A DNA stretch of 64,000 nt from Epiperipatus broadwayi (GCA_028023455.1 JAQFVV010006274.1:1056001-1120000), one strand, 5' to 3'. Positions 1 through 13,050 are shown, counted from the first letter of the stretch. Translations and numbers: made by a program. The notes: generated from the sequence alone by a model not told the origin.

Positions 1-426
1 AATGTAAATTTATATAAGAAATAGGAAAAAAAAACACTTCTACCTAAACTAATTAGATAATACAAATTTATAGAAGAAAACTAAGTGAAAAAATGCATAA
101 AAATTATTAGATGCTATTAGTAAACCCCAGGGTTGGTTAGTTTAATTTACAAGGGGAAAGGTAGGGTTTGATCTATGTATCTTTTATATTGCTTATGTAG
201 GATCAGGGGGTTGGTTCACATCTGGTTTTAGTTTAGGAGGATGGTAAACCCCTATGACCATTGTCTTATCTTTCAACACCCTTTTATCTTTTCACACCTT
301 GTCTTTTAACACCCTGTCTTTAAATACTCTCTTGGCCTCTTGTCTGAATTTATTCTTGGTAGAGCACCAATCCCTACCTCTGTCAATATGCTGGCAACAT
401 GACATTGTGACCAGAGGTTGATTCCA
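1..426. other. Noncoding stretch beside the coiled-coil relic
   Basis: There is no open frame. The sequence is A+T-rich at first and more mixed from about 120. A short degenerate direct repeat of the type ttttaacacccttt / cacaccttgtctttt / aacaccctgtcttt lies near 270-320. It may be the untranslated 3' flank of the relic reading frame that ends at 427 on the minus strand. No other structure was seen. Confidence 0.4.
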
Positions 427-2347
427 TTAATTGAAACCTGTCAAAAGAAACCCAGTGGATGATATATTTGGTGGCTTTTTGCAAAACACTGTCAAGAGGT
501 TGGCATGTGAATCAGAATAGAAAAATGGCCTACAAATGGGGATGGCTCTCCAAGGTTCACAGCAAAATGAAAACCTCCCCAGATCAGGAGGAAACACCAT
601 CTGATATTCTTCTGGCTTTCTATCCTGGCTATGGATAAATCTATGATCCTGTCTAAATAGCTCTGTAATTTCTAAGTATACTGGAGGTCTATCCTGCCAG
701 CAATGAAGGCCTCTGAGATCCCCCTTGACCAAACTGCCCACCATATTGGTCAACACTGCCAACTGTTGGTATTTTATGGATGTGTGACCTGGTTTAAATT
801 TTACTGAATGTTTATTAAAGATATCTGGGATTTCCTTTCCCTGACCAGAGTAGCACGGCATTCTACACTCAAGTTTCAGCAGTCCCACACTCCATGTCAT
901 CATGGGACTGTTGTCACAGACATCTAGATCAGTGGGACAATGGTTGTTAGCTCCACTCAGAACCTGTCTGGATTCGGCGATTGGCAAGGATTGATCTGCT
1001 TTAGATACCTTGGACATCCCCATTAACTGGTCTCCTATTTGGCTAGCCTCTATTTTTCTCTTCCTCCACCTCAACTGCTACTCCACCCTTTTCTGTGGTA
1101 AGTTTTGGTGACACATAGTTAGCTTCAATGGCCACCCCATCTTTTTTAGGTGTGACAGGCAAACATGGAGCCTCAGTCACATTTCCAACCTTTCTAATCA
1201 TCTTGGCAGGCCCCACAGATATGAGTATCTGTTTGATCAGTTGTTCAACTGGATCCTGGAAGGTCGGCTTAGAAACAGGTGTCTCTATAGACATGGATAT
1301 CTGTCCAATCAGCTGGTCACTCTGGTCTTGGCAGATGGGCCTCCCCCAATAGTGACCTGCTTTATCAATGGATCACATTGGATCTCCGCTGTCTCCAACA
1401 AAACCTTTTGGGTCTCCGCAATCACCTCTTTTGCTGTCTCACAGCCATCCACTGAATCTTGTATAATCTGTACTGTTACTTCCTTTGGAATGTCCAAGAG
1501 CCTTGGGCCTTCTACCGCTAAACTATCTCTTTCATCTTGACTATTTATTCCTATTTCACCCTGTTCTATCCCTTTTATCTCTTAGGCTGTATCTACCTCC
1601 GTCTTTGAACCTACAACCTTCTCTTCCAGACATTTTTGCTCTTTCCTCTGGATCAGGCCAACATGAAGCCTCTGCTTTTTTCTCCATCTGTACAGCTGTT
1701 TCCTTGGCATATTGTTCAAATGTTCCTTCTATCTTTTGGCGCTGCTGTTTGTATCTTTTCTCTATGTTCGAAATTTTACTTTCATATTTCTTTTCTATGC
1801 TTTCCTTGGCATATTGTTCAAATGTTCCTTCTATCTTTTGGCGCTGCTGTTTGTATCTTTTCTCTATGTTCGAAATTTTACTTTCATATTTCTTTTCTAT
1901 GCTTAAAATTTTACTTCGATAACTTTTTTCTATCTCTACTAGTTCCTCTACTAGTTCCCTTTCTCCTTCATCTTCACTAAGTAAATCCCACTGGTGGTAA
2001 AGCAAATCATCCTGGTGGTGCGACTTATGTCATAGCAACTCATTCTGGTGGAAAATGGCCACCAATTCCTTTTCTGTCATTAAAAATGCCCCCAACATCA
2101 TGATCCATGTTGCCTTGGTCTATCCCTCATGGGTTATTTCCCTGAATGCTTCCTCCTTCGCCCATTTTTCTCCACTCACTATCTTCTCTTTCATACTATC
2201 ATTCATTATTAAAAGTTTTCTAAATATTCCATTAATATGGCTTTTCACCGCTCCTCCTCTCCAGAAATGGTTTGTCCTATGGTCCCTTTCTCTATCAATC
2301 TCAGCACACTCTAGCTCACTATGAACATGCCCTATCTCCATTATCAT
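427..2347 (-). pseudogene. Decayed coiled-coil protein gene, probably retroelement gag-like
   Basis: Unrecognised gene, read right to left in one broken frame. The segment starting at 2347 and the one starting at 2005 are in the same frame, separated by two stops. The 1294-1043 segment is in that frame too, whereas 1497-1309 and 1074-427 lie in a second frame, so at least two frameshifts are needed. The first part (about 2347-1556) is charged and ends in a long Lys/Glu/Gln-rich coiled coil with a 34-residue unit present twice. The middle has degenerate repeats of the type DQLIGQ / EQLIKQ / DPLIKQ. The last 215 residues are Cys- and aromatic-rich with no motif I know. Length, decay and coiled coil fit a retrotransposon gag-like or ORF1 protein, but no zinc knuckle, RT or protease was seen. 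A broken host gene remains possible. Confidence 0.45.
1699..1902. repeat. 102-bp exact-looking tandem duplication, two units
   Basis: Unit 1 is 1699-1800 and unit 2 is 1801-1902. They appear identical by eye. The period is 34 codons, so the coiled coil of the surrounding minus-strand frame is extended in register. The identity shows the duplication is much younger than the stops in the same gene. Confidence 0.9.
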
Positions 2348-3180
2348 CTATAGTGTCATACTTAAAGTTTAATGATTTAGTTAAACTACAATAGTTAGAT
2401 TTTTCTGCCCAATATGGTTATTAAAGTTTCCTGCCTAACATTTATATGGTTCATAAATTACAATATTAGAAATCCGAAAATAAAACTACATAAAATTCAT
2501 GAATCAAGATTTCGTAAAATAAAAATTAATACCACAAAGTGCCTGTTTCTTTTTTTAAATCAACCGCAATTATTTCTACTAAAAAAGAAATTTATAAAGG
2601 TTTATTATTGTGTTTATTATTATTATTGCTATGCCAGTTTTAACTTTATTTGAGTATCCATACAATAATATAGTTTATTGATCTTGTCCAACTCGTTTCA
2701 TTGTCCATATCCAACTCTATAAAACTCTTGGTGCCAGACACCAGTGAGCAAGTATAATGAAGCATAGGTACATCATATATCAAAACAAAAATTCAATTGT
2801 TTTTCAGACCACTCTAAAAATAATGAAGTATTTCACTTCAATAGCCCTATGTATATATATCTACTCTGCACCAGCAAATAAGGGGAAAAAATTTCATTTG
2901 AAACTCTCCAGTATATGCCAATCAAAAAATTTTACATATATATAGTCTGGGGGAAATTTTTTTTATATCCACATACTATTTTATAATTTCAACCTATGAC
3001 TAACGGGATTGATGATTTGACAAAGTTTGAAACCAAACAAAAAAATATTTTTATTGTTACATGTTTTATCCCGCATCAATATATTATAAACATACATATA
3101 TCTAGATAACAAAAGTTATGGCATATTTAAAAAAAAAACTGGGAAATTTCCATATATATATAATTACTGACACAGTGTGA
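2348..3180. other. A+T-rich intergenic sequence
   Basis: No supported gene. Small plus-strand frames here are A+T-rich chance openings. A short imperfect inverted motif, tggtgccagacaccag, lies at about 2730-2745. Confidence 0.4.
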
Positions 3181-4026
3181 AGATATGGACCAACTCAGTG
3201 TATAAAATAGATTACTATTCCCAATAAAGTATTAAAAACCCGGACAAAAATTGTACATGCATTATGGAGTCAATCTATATAAATAGTTCTACACACACAT
3301 ATGCATATTTGTGTGAACTAGATCTAGGACCTCATTCTTGGATATCCGGAATTATGTTAAAAAATTATACTACATATATATAAATTTTATATATCTTATC
3401 AAAAAAAACCTCTTCTGTTTTACTTTTTTTTTTTTTTTAAACTGAAATTATCATTTAGGTATGTGCGTGTTTACATTATAAAATCCATATTGTCACATCA
3501 AAAACTCTGAGAAAAAAAAATCAATACATATTTTTTTGGGAAAAAATTTAGTACACACATATATATATCTCCTTCCACATTTATTCGATTCAAGGCTGTG
3601 GAAAATATTTATTGAATCCGAGCAAAAGCAAAAAAAACAAACATACTAATACATATATATCTTTTCCATCCACATATATTCAATTCAGTGTCATGGAAAT
3701 AATTAATGAACCCGGTTAAAAAAAAACTAATATATATATATTTTGGGAAAGAGGAGAAAAACTTTTAAAACTTATTCTACTTTGGAGCCAGAATTCAGAA
3801 AAAAAATTCACATTTATATATAGCCAACATGCTTTCAGTTCAGGGCCATGGAAGTAATCAAAGGGTCTCACATTTGGGCGATCAGAATCCGGGGAAAAAA
3901 CAATTACTTATGTATTTTCATTCTTTCGCCAAAGTGTGCTGAGATTCATTCATGGTTTGTTCAGGGTCGTATAAATAAGTAACAAAACTTCATGTTGGGT
4001 GCCAGAACTCGGGAAAAAAAAACCTA
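3181..4026 (+). repeat. Degenerate tandem repeats ending in polypurine tracts
   Basis: At least four diverged units share a core like ttcagggccatggaagtaat followed 30-60 bp later by a Gln/Arg-codon-like gccagaa-tcgg and a run of A (cgggaaaaaaa). Cores lie near 3588, 3682, 3836 and 3958, so the spacing is irregular (about 95-155 bp). The last unit ends gtgccagaactcggg plus an A-run, directly before the TGTAAC start of LTR copy A. This resembles a polypurine tract before a 3' LTR. The repeats may be the 3' internal part of an LTR retrotransposon. Confidence 0.45.
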
Positions 4027-6480
4027 TGTAACGGTAAGAATTGTTTTTTCATGCAACAAAATCTAGAACATAGGCAAAATACACTAAAGCTGATCGAAGA
4101 CAGATACTGGGATCCAGAATCTGACCAACATTCATTCCTTTCACCTCTGCTCAATGATCTACTACCCTATGGATAACACTTCTCAACTTACACAGACACT
4201 CAATTTAACCTTGGTCCAGCAGTCTCTCAGCGTAAAATAAAAGACTTGTAAATTAACTGATTTAATACTGATTTGGTCAGATATACACACATATGACTAA
4301 GTGATTAATTAATATATCAAGAATTGATTATGAAATTTAATATAATGGCCTACATATAGATAAAATGATGTATGTGTAATTAAATCTAGAGTTTGATAAA
4401 ATGAACTTACGGACAATAAAATTATGAAAACGAGTTATATTTTAAATATTAATTTAATAAAACAATAACAAATAATAAATCAAAATATACAAAATTATGT
4501 GATGGGACCGTGAGATATTATGCTCACAGGTGTTATATAATTAATGAGATTAATGCTATATATTTCATTATTAAGTGTGGATCAGCGGTATTGGAGTTTA
4601 TGCCTATATTAATATGCCAAATTTCTAGCTCTCATGTAGTCTCCTAGTTCATATGGAACTTTATAGCCAAAGTTATATAACTAAATTAATAGCGCTCCTG
4701 TGGTGTCTATCTATATAAATTTAAATCGAGCGCTCGGTTTGCCTTAAAACCACTCAACTTGCCATGAATAGGAACATTAATAGTTCAAGGAGTCGGATAA
4801 TCATTAATTATGAATCATCTAGGTCCTTGTGCCCTAGCCTTTACCTGAACTAAAGTGGATGAGAGTGACCTCCGCCAATAACTCATCAGTAATCATGCAG
4901 CAAACAGATAATTGTACATTGCGCACTTTGTAAGGACACATCCGCAACTTATACATATATAACGCAAATATGTAAAGTTATATTATCGGGCCTTAAAATT
5001 AGATAGCATCTATTTGCATATCTATACAATCCCATTCTCAAATTTAGTATCTCAAATATACTATTTAGAGACTAACTTAATTAGTAACCTAGTTTAATAT
5101 TATCACCTGGATCTCAACATATGTCTTAAAACCACTCAACTTGCCATGAATAGGAACATTAGTAGTTCAGGGAGTCGGATAAGCATTAATTATGAATCAT
5201 CTAGGTCCTTGTGCCCTAGTTCTAAGTGGATGAGAGTGACCTCTACCAACAACTCATCAATACTCATGTAGCAAGCAGATATTTGTACATTGCGCACTTT
5301 GTAAGGACACATCCGCAACTTATACATATATATAACACAAATATGTAAAGTTATATTATCGGGCCTTAAAATTAGATAGCGTCTATTTGTATATCTATAC
5401 AATCCAGTTCTCAAATTTAGTATTTCAAATATACTATTTAGGGACTAACTTAATTAGTAACATAGTTTAATATTATCACCTGCATCTCTACATATATAAA
5501 TCTAAGGAGGACAAAACATATTTGCAGGGTAATTACAAATAAAACATTAAAATATGCTTGGAGAATATCTGTGTGGCTAGTTCCTATGATGTACGAGTTA
5601 CATATATAAATAGTTATATTTCATAACTAGAATTAAGCAAACTACAATTTTAACTAGAGAACTGATTATTGTAATATTAATACCCAAAACTGAATCAGTA
5701 AAATAATAATATGATCTTGAAACGGCGAGTGAGAATGAAAATTATTATAGCGAAGATTTGAAATTATCTTTGCACATCAATAAGCTAAAATTATATTTAT
5801 AAATACTTGTGGTTTCGAGTCATTTGGCAGATCAAATACATATAATATTAAAATGATAAAATTGTAGAATAAATCGGATAGATTAGCAATAGGTATAAAA
5901 GGATTGCAGAAAATTATATATTTTATTTAAAATAGATTACTAGAGTTTTACATTTTAAAAGAGAATTCGAGTGTTACATTTTAAAGGAAAAGTCAAGTTT
6001 CACAATCAGGCAAGATTTAGCATTTAACAATCTTCTTTGTAGATTTTAGTAAAGATGTTTGGGAAAGGCAGATTTAATAAATAGCTAGCTTTTAAAAGAA
6101 AGAATCGAAAGTTACATTTTATAAATAGAGATCTGAGAGAAAATTTACCATTCAGATGTTTTCATTGCAGTTCTGTAGGCACAGGAGAGGATAATAAGTT
6201 GACACTTTTGGCGATGATTTAAAGTTAATGGAGACTTTTCCACGGGCAGCTGTGCTGATGTATGGCATTATATTTTATCGGACCAAAATTCTTCCATTCC
6301 CTGGCTAAGGAGAGGGGTGAGTTATCGCCGTTCTACTCGACCATTTTGAAGATAAAACGGGCATAGGTTCTGCTTACTACTCACTTATTATATATATGAT
6401 CGAATATTTGGCAACAAAACTTTTAGTATTTATACTTTCCAAACTCTGGCCACCTGTTAATTTTTACGAGCTTGTCCGTA
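4027..6480 (+). mobile_element. Long LTR-like repeat, family member A
   Basis: Starts TGTAACGGTAAG, followed after a few bases by ATGCAACAAAATCTAGAAC, which is shared with copy D (49183) and, more diverged, with copies B and C. Further shared blocks are the segment around 4610 (TTTAATATGCCAAAT type, also in C), the gagtcgg / aggtcctt block at 4785 and 5167, and the caactt..aagtta block near 4945 (also in C, D and E). No coding sequence. The right end was not defined and is placed where similarity fades. The copy carries an internal tandem duplication. Being long, noncoding and TG-initiated, it is most simply an LTR, but the 3' CA end was not found. Confidence 0.5.
4742..5490 (+). repeat. Tandem duplication of about 375-380 bp inside LTR copy A
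   Basis: Two units start ccttaaaaccactcaac (4742) and tcttaaaaccactcaac (5124) and run to about 5123 and 5490. The period is 382 bp at the left and 373 bp at the right because unit 1 has extra bases after ccctag (ttacctgaac). Sequence identity is high by eye. Copies C, D and E have a single unit, so the duplication is specific to A. Confidence 0.85.
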
Positions 6481-7029
6481 GCTGAAAAGTCCATTTGTTT
6501 ATTTTATCAAAACATATTTAATAGCTACAACCAGTAGAAAAACACATTTATTTATTGTAGAAACACATTTTTAATTATAACAAGTAATTTAGATTTTGTT
6601 TTCCTGCAAATTTTGTTATTCACATTTTATATTTACAAAATCAAGTTCACGCTATTTTAGGACCAATGCATGACCTACTTTAATATTTGTTTATCAGTAA
6701 CAAATAAAAGTTGTTTGGTAATTAGTATAAACTAATTTTATAACCATACATGCAGAATAACAGGAAATATACATATGCGATTTCAATAATGCAACAATAA
6801 AATTGGCTAAATAATTTAACTTAAATATTTTTTAAAACTAGAAATTTTTATAAAATGAATATACATATCTGTAATATATACCAATAACATAACAATAAAA
6901 TTGGCTAAATAATTTAACTAAAATATTTCTTAAACTAGAAATATTTATAAAATGAATTTCTTAAATTAGAAATATTTATAAATTGAATACTTATCTGTAA
7001 TCTATACCCATGCTATTAAACTACAGACA
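6481..7029. other. A+T-rich intergenic sequence with a short duplicated motif
   Basis: No gene. A phrase of the type ataacaataaaattggctaaataatttaac occurs twice (about 6789 and 6889), with repeated aaactagaaatatttataaaatgaa nearby. This is a small local duplication in A+T-rich DNA. Confidence 0.4.
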
Positions 7030-7190
7030 TACCACTCACATATATATATATGTGATTCTGCATATATAGTAATTCGAGGTTATTTAAATGGGTACTCTGA
7101 GAGGGTTTAAACCTGGTATATGGATAGATGTGTGGGTAAAATAAGTGAGATGGGCGGATGGATGAAACTGACTGTTTCAATATATATATA
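7030..7190 (+). repeat. Dispersed short repeat family, copy 1
   Basis: Shares with 47030-47160, 51780-51890 and the reverse complement of 61075-61220 an ordered set of words: gggtactc..gagggtttaaac, then a gtgtgagataaaat-type stretch, gatgaaac, and finally ctgtttca. It lies beside TA-repeat DNA in three of the cases. The family looks like a small nonautonomous element or satellite-linked SINE. It has no coding potential. Confidence 0.5.
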
Positions 7191-7990
7191 TTAATATTAG
7201 TTTATATATATATTTTGAAACTTATGGAATATTGGTTTTAAGACTATTTTCAAAATTACATATTAGTTTATATATATTTTGAAAGTTATCAAATATTGGT
7301 TTAAACATAACAGTGCTATCTGAAGTTGAAGTTATTTTATGAGAAATCATTTGTTTTCAAATCTGAGTTTTTTTATTCTAGATTTTTTTTAAAACTTCTA
7401 ATTACTGAAAACAATAACCTTTTTGATTACTTCACAATCAAGTATGCATTTTTAACATATATGTATATGTATGCTTTCAATGTGTCTATATAACTTATGC
7501 CTATATTATAATTAATTAGTAATAAATTATACATGCTTAATGCTTTACCACAAGTTCGAGGCTTAATCTGCTCATTTCATTTTAATACAAATGACTTTCA
7601 TTTGAATAGAAGTTGAGGCCCAAGAAAATTAATCTTTTGCATATTTATTATTTAAATAGCTTAATGAATAATATAGAAATTATCTTGAGAAATTTTTTTT
7701 AAAAATTACTTTTCTGGCTGTACTAATATAACATAAAATTGTCATCAAAATGCTTTAAGTTGGTATTTGTGCTTAGGAGTGTTATTTTTTATCTTCTAAT
7801 TATATAGTCACAACAATTAAATTAGAACTATTCTGCATAAAATTATACATCTGACAAATGTATAGATCAAGTTAATTGAATATATGCACTGTTTCATACT
7901 CTCTTATTTGTATAATAAGTTAACTAGACATTTCCTGTATTTATTACAGAAGGATCTCCTTTATGTATTGAATTCTGAATTTGGTGAATG
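7191..7990. other. A+T-rich intergenic sequence
   Basis: TA microsatellite tracts at 7175-7215 with a small direct repeat (attagtttatatatat at about 7196 and 7262). Nothing else supported. Confidence 0.4.
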
Positions 7991-8064
7991 AGTTAATACC
8001 TTTGCAGGTATTTATTACTTATCCAGAATAGTTAATAATAACACACGAATCACCATCTTGGAGG

Positions 8065-9850
8065 TTGCACTATTTACAAATCTTCAGAATGACCTTCAAT
8101 CAACAACTGTACCGGTTGCTAAATCTAATATTCCTATTAGTAATAAATTATCACCTACATGTAGAAAAATTTTTTATACCTAATTCTTTTGAAAGTGATA
8201 TCAATAGTATCAAAGATTTTCCAAATTTGAACCTTAATAGTCATATTAGTAATAGCTTGAATAATTTGTATCTAAATTTGATTTAAGCCATTCAAACTGT
8301 ATAATTAATGTCAATCAAATATCAGTTGAATCTGAAAATAACAAAATGAACTCAATGAATAATAATAAATCTTTAAGAAACAAAAAAGAAAGTTTTAAAA
8401 AGAGTTTTGCAAATCATTACAAAGTAGCGATTTGGGGGGCTCAAGTAAGCATAGAGGACTTGCAAGTGAAAATGATGTATTAAATTTCCTGAGTGATGAT
8501 ATCAATGATATATTATCTAATGCTGGATCTGCCTTAGATTGTACATCAGTTGAACCATAGCTGTATTAATAATATTCAAATAACTTTGATTTAACGATTC
8601 CCCATTTTTCTATTGCCTTTAAAAAAATTCTGTAATTTGAAGATGCTAATAATGAATGTAACAAATGCCAAATATAACCTTTTAAAATTCCTTCTAGAAG
8701 AATATTATGCCTAGTTAACAGAACAAAATTTATGTAGCATGGTTTACAAAGTATTGCTGCACCCTAATATGTGTGGAATTTTATAATTGTAGCCAAAAAG
8801 ATTTTTTTGGAAAAAAGTGTTTTGTTCTTAAATAATAAAATGCTGTGCTTCATTGATATGAGTAGATCTATGGTGCTCAATGGGAAAATTAAAAACTGCT
8901 ACATTGACTTTAATGATAAAGAACTCCAGATTCTGCTTAACAGGTTTGGAACAGTTTGTTGGAGAAAAGAGTTTGTGTATCAGTCCTAATAAATACGGCT
9001 GTTTTTAATATTACTTTAAGGAAAGGAATTCTACCCAATGATATCCTAACACTTCATGTGACTGATTCCTCTCTATTGATAATAACTGTCACAGGGATAG
9101 CATCTCGATGTTTTTTTTTTTTGCAAAGCCAGAACTCATATAGCTAAAGATCGCCTTCTTGATTATGCCAATAGGTAAGATGAAAATGGCCAAAACCCAT
9201 AAATGCACCAAAGTATTGTCACAGTCTAATGGTAATCAAATTCCAATACCTGTTCAGGAAATTTTTTATTCTGCTATTGCATCAGATCTAATTAAAACTG
9301 ATATCATCAATCAGGAATCCATGTCACCTGATGCTGACACATAGTTTGAATTGATGCAAGTCTGTATTCTACAGAATGAAACTTCTATCTGTAATAAATT
9401 TACTCAAGTTCAATCAACTAAGAGAAGAAAACCTGAAAAGAAGTTGTTGAAAGATGAATCAACTCTTGATGCTAAAACCGTCCCTGTAAATTAAATCTGG
9501 AAAAAGTAAAGTTTAAACACCTTTTGCTTTCACTGCTTTAAAAAATGGAAGACATTACCTTAACAGAACCTCCACTAAAGCCAAATGCGTCTTTGGAACA
9601 GTATTGGACTAGCCAAGCACCAGCACAAGTGGCATTTTAATCTCTACAACAAAAATCAGATTTGGATGGAGTGGACACTAAGAAGTGAATAACCAGGTTA
9701 AGGAAAGTTATAATTAATTCTGAGATAGTCATGGGGGTGCAAAAAACTTTAAATATGGACTGTGACTCACCCCAAGATACTATTGTATCCACTAATATAC
9801 AATGACAAAATGTTTCTCATAATATTTACTGTATAGACAATTTGTGCTAA
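8065..9850 (+). pseudogene. LINE ORF1-like protein, broken
   Basis: Short open pieces (8065-8286, 8771-8989, 8956-9147, 9159-9344) in alternating frames. The 9000-9150 part reads as a nucleic-acid-binding segment followed by a Cys..Cys-Lys-Ala-Arg-Thr-His type knuckle. A T-homopolymer at 9110-9121 breaks the frame inside the knuckle, and the last Cys position appears as Arg. It would have been the RNA-binding ORF1 protein upstream of the endonuclease/RT ORF. The assignment comes mainly from this motif and from position. Confidence 0.4.
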
Positions 9851-10104
9851 TTTTGTATGTTCAAATTATTATGTTTGGTTTTGTATTTTCTTTTAATATT
9901 ATTTTGTACTGATATACTCCCAGATATTTTCTAAACTTCAATTCAACTTCCAGTTCAAAGGTTTAAAAATTTCTTTTACTTTATCTCCATGTGGCTCTAT
10001 CTGTTTCGATGGTCATGTTCATATCCTTAAATTGAATAGCCTTTTTAAAATTGTCTGCAATTTGTCTGTTGTACAAGGTACTTGCTATTTTGCTGCTTAT
10101 GTAA

Positions 10105-13035
10105 TTATGTTTTTCAATATCAATGGAGTTAATGTAAGGGGTTTGAAATCACTCTAACAGATAGTTGCAATCAGTAACTGAATTTTTCAATTTATTCTCC
10201 CTGTCATCTTTTTTTCTGAAACCAAATTTTCAACACATTCTAATATTATTCTTGTTGGAGATCTTGGAAAATATGGCTATTGTCAATTCTCCATCTCTAA
10301 TATTTCAGCTGCTGGAGTAGGTGTGTCGGTACATCATAGGGCATTTTGATTCGTTTAAAATTTATTACCGTGGTTAAAACATGATTGTCATTTTCTTTTA
10401 TCATAATGTTTTTATAGTTAACATAGTTTATTTATATCTATTTATTTGTCAGATTAATCTTATTTTTTCATCAAATCCCTTTCCTACCCTTCTTTTTGGC
10501 GACTTTAATTTTATCTATGACTATTTTGTTTAGATGTTTAAAGGATTTTTTCCCAGTAATAATTTCTCCTTTTATACTCTAAAACATTCATCTCTGATAG
10601 ACCTCTTATTCTATTCACCAGATCTTCACTTTAGAGTTAACTCTTCTTTGCAACCAGTTTGTTTCTCAGATCACCTAGCACTCGACACTCATATTGATAT
10701 TAATATTCACATTCAACCTATTCTCCATTATTGTTATACAGTAAGTCTTGCTCAATGCTTTATCACCAGAGGCACTAACTTCAGAGATTTACATTTATAT
10801 TAGGAAGATAACCATTCTTTTCCTTCAACCTCTTGAAGCTTAGTTCTCATTTATCAATAGCATCCAATCAGCCACTAAGCACTATATTAGTAGAAACAAA
10901 TCAACTACAGCCTTAATGAAATGACTTGAGGTCGTTCAACTTAAAATTAAGTTGCACTTCAAGTGATTCTGCTTCTAAACCATTCATTGTGGCCCTTAAG
11001 TAGCAACACAAGCATTCTCAATCTGTTTTAGCTGAACACTTATCTACCAAAAAAGCAAAAATCCTTTCTGCCTCAACCCCATAATTGGTCGGAAGGCTAC
11101 ATTCGCTGAGCTTTTTTTTCATAAAAATGAAAAATCTGCTCCCTCTTCATTTATTATTGACAATTTCTTCACAGCACTTCAGAAAGTCTAACATCATGAT
11201 GAAGCTAAAATCTCTCCATTTATCCTGGGCCACATGCCATTCCTAAATATCTTTTTTTTAATATTAGCAATTTCACACTTTTTGTCTAAACAAATTCATC
11301 ATATTGATGGATTATACCCAGTATCATTAGTTTCATTCTTTAAAGCAAATACACTTCCTCTCTCACTAAATTACCTTCATCCTATCTCTATGTCTCCTTT
11401 ACTTATAAAAATGATTGAATCTGTCATAAAGGGTAAGATTTAACTTATTATACTCTCTTCAATTTTAGAATACTAATATGCATAGAAGAGAGCCCCCCCC
11501 CCCTGATGCCATCATGCTATGCACAATTATTATTTGATGATGTCAGAGCTTCAAAGAAAACTGGCCCAATAACTGTGCAAATAGATATTCTATTGACCTT
11601 TGATTCTGTACTCATTGATTCTTTCATTGAATTATTAGTCTCATAACATACCCATTTCATATTATATACATATTAGCTAACCTATTAACAAATAAATTTC
11701 TATTACTCTCAGTGGCAAAATGTCCCTAGGCTTTAAGCCTTTTAACTCTATTCCACAAGGGTTACTGTTGAGTGTATTATATTTCATCACCTATATCAAA
11801 CTGCTCCTCTTGAAGAGACCCTACTTGGCAATCATGTTCCAATAATTAGTAGGACTATCAAGCATATAAATTTTATGGATGATCTTGTTATCTTCCTTTT
11901 TTCCAAGAAATATCTACAATCACTTATCTCAATTCTTGAAAGGTACAACACTAGTTTTAAATTTCAATTTAACCTTAATAAATCATCTACATGGAATAAA
12001 TTCTCTGGCAAGATTGTTTTGTCTCTCTTTACTGCACCCTCACACAAATTTTCTTGGCTTTCCTATCTACAAATCAATAAATGCCATATGAATGTTAACC
12101 CAGAACTCCCTGCTCCCATCTATTGAAAAAGTCATTAACTCTATCCAAAACAATGTCTATCTCTTCATGCAAAAATTTCTCTACAACATTCTTAATCTTT
12201 CCAAAAATCACAATCTATATGCTACTCATTGTGTTCATCATTGCATTTAAGAAGATAAATTCACTTTGTTCCAAATTAATTTGGAATTAAAAAAGCTGTA
12301 GCTATCAATGTTATAATACTAAATATGCATGCCAATGATAATGATCTCTCACTTCACTTAATTCCTATCTTTTTTTTTTAGAGCTTATTTAATTAAATAT
12401 TTAAATCTTTATCCAGGTACCCTGATGCTGTAAAATTTGTCCGCATTATCCCCTACTGATAAACCATTTCAATCTCTTATCAAATGTGCTGCTGCCCATT
12501 TTGACCTGAATCAACATTCCATTTCAGAGAAAATAATTTATTGGGAGGTGTATAACATGACTCATAATACCAATAAATCTCAAACCACAATCTCTGCTTA
12601 ATTTCAATAATAAACAAATCATTTCAAAATTCAAATTCTGGCATCTAGAACCAAAATACCTCGAGTTTTTTTATTAAAATCAATCTAGATGCTCTATCCA
12701 CTAATTACTATTTTTGCAAAGAATGGTATATGCTAACATTGATTATCTGTTCACTCTGTCGTATATCAGCCCTTCTTTACATATTTCATCAATCACCAAC
12801 CTCATAGATAATGTGAAGATTGACCTCTTTCTCTCCATTAGAATCATATTTTTCATTGTGTTTACCCTTTTTGTCCTGAAATATCAATTTTGTTTTAATC
12901 CTACATCCAAGAGATTGCAATTTTTGCTTTACAATCAGATATCTAAAATCAAAAACAGAGATAAGGCACTTGCTTTTCCTGATATCTATCATGCCACATG
13001 CAGTTTTATTACTGTTCTCTCTCCTTTGTAATACT
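10105..13035 (+). pseudogene. LINE ORF2: endonuclease plus reverse transcriptase, broken
   Basis: Begins with an N-terminal phrase of the FNINGVNVRGLKS type (10110-10150), typical of APE endonucleases. The piece 10534-10803 contains IDLLFYSPDL and CFSDHLALD, i.e. the endonuclease C-terminus with its SDH motif. The piece 11875-12126 begins MDDLVIF, the catalytic box of the RT palm with Met replacing the usual Ala in the YADD position, followed by an FNLNKSS segment. The 12714-13031 part holds a degraded Cys/His-rich C-terminus. Numerous stops make it nonfunctional. Confidence 0.6.
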
Positions 13036-13050
13036 GCTATTAACCGAAGA

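Larger units (their letters stand above)
8000..13050 (+). mobile_element. Relic of an APE-type non-LTR retrotransposon (Tx1/L1-like)
   Basis: A full-length-scale LINE, about 5 kb, with recognisable pieces in the right order on the plus strand: an ORF1-like region with a zinc-knuckle remnant near 9110-9160, an apurinic-endonuclease region ending in an SDH motif near 10665, a reverse-transcriptase region with a YADD-box variant (FMDD) at about 11872, and a C-terminal CPF-like motif near 12850. Every part has stops and frameshifts, so it is an old insertion. The Tx1/L1 assignment rests on domain order and motifs only. Boundaries are approximate. Confidence 0.6.

Noticed and set aside
1485-2324. 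Plus-strand hydrophobic frames opposite the coiled-coil relic
   Set aside because: They are antisense shadows of the Lys/Glu-rich minus-strand frame; the 34-residue repeat appears in them only because the DNA is duplicated.
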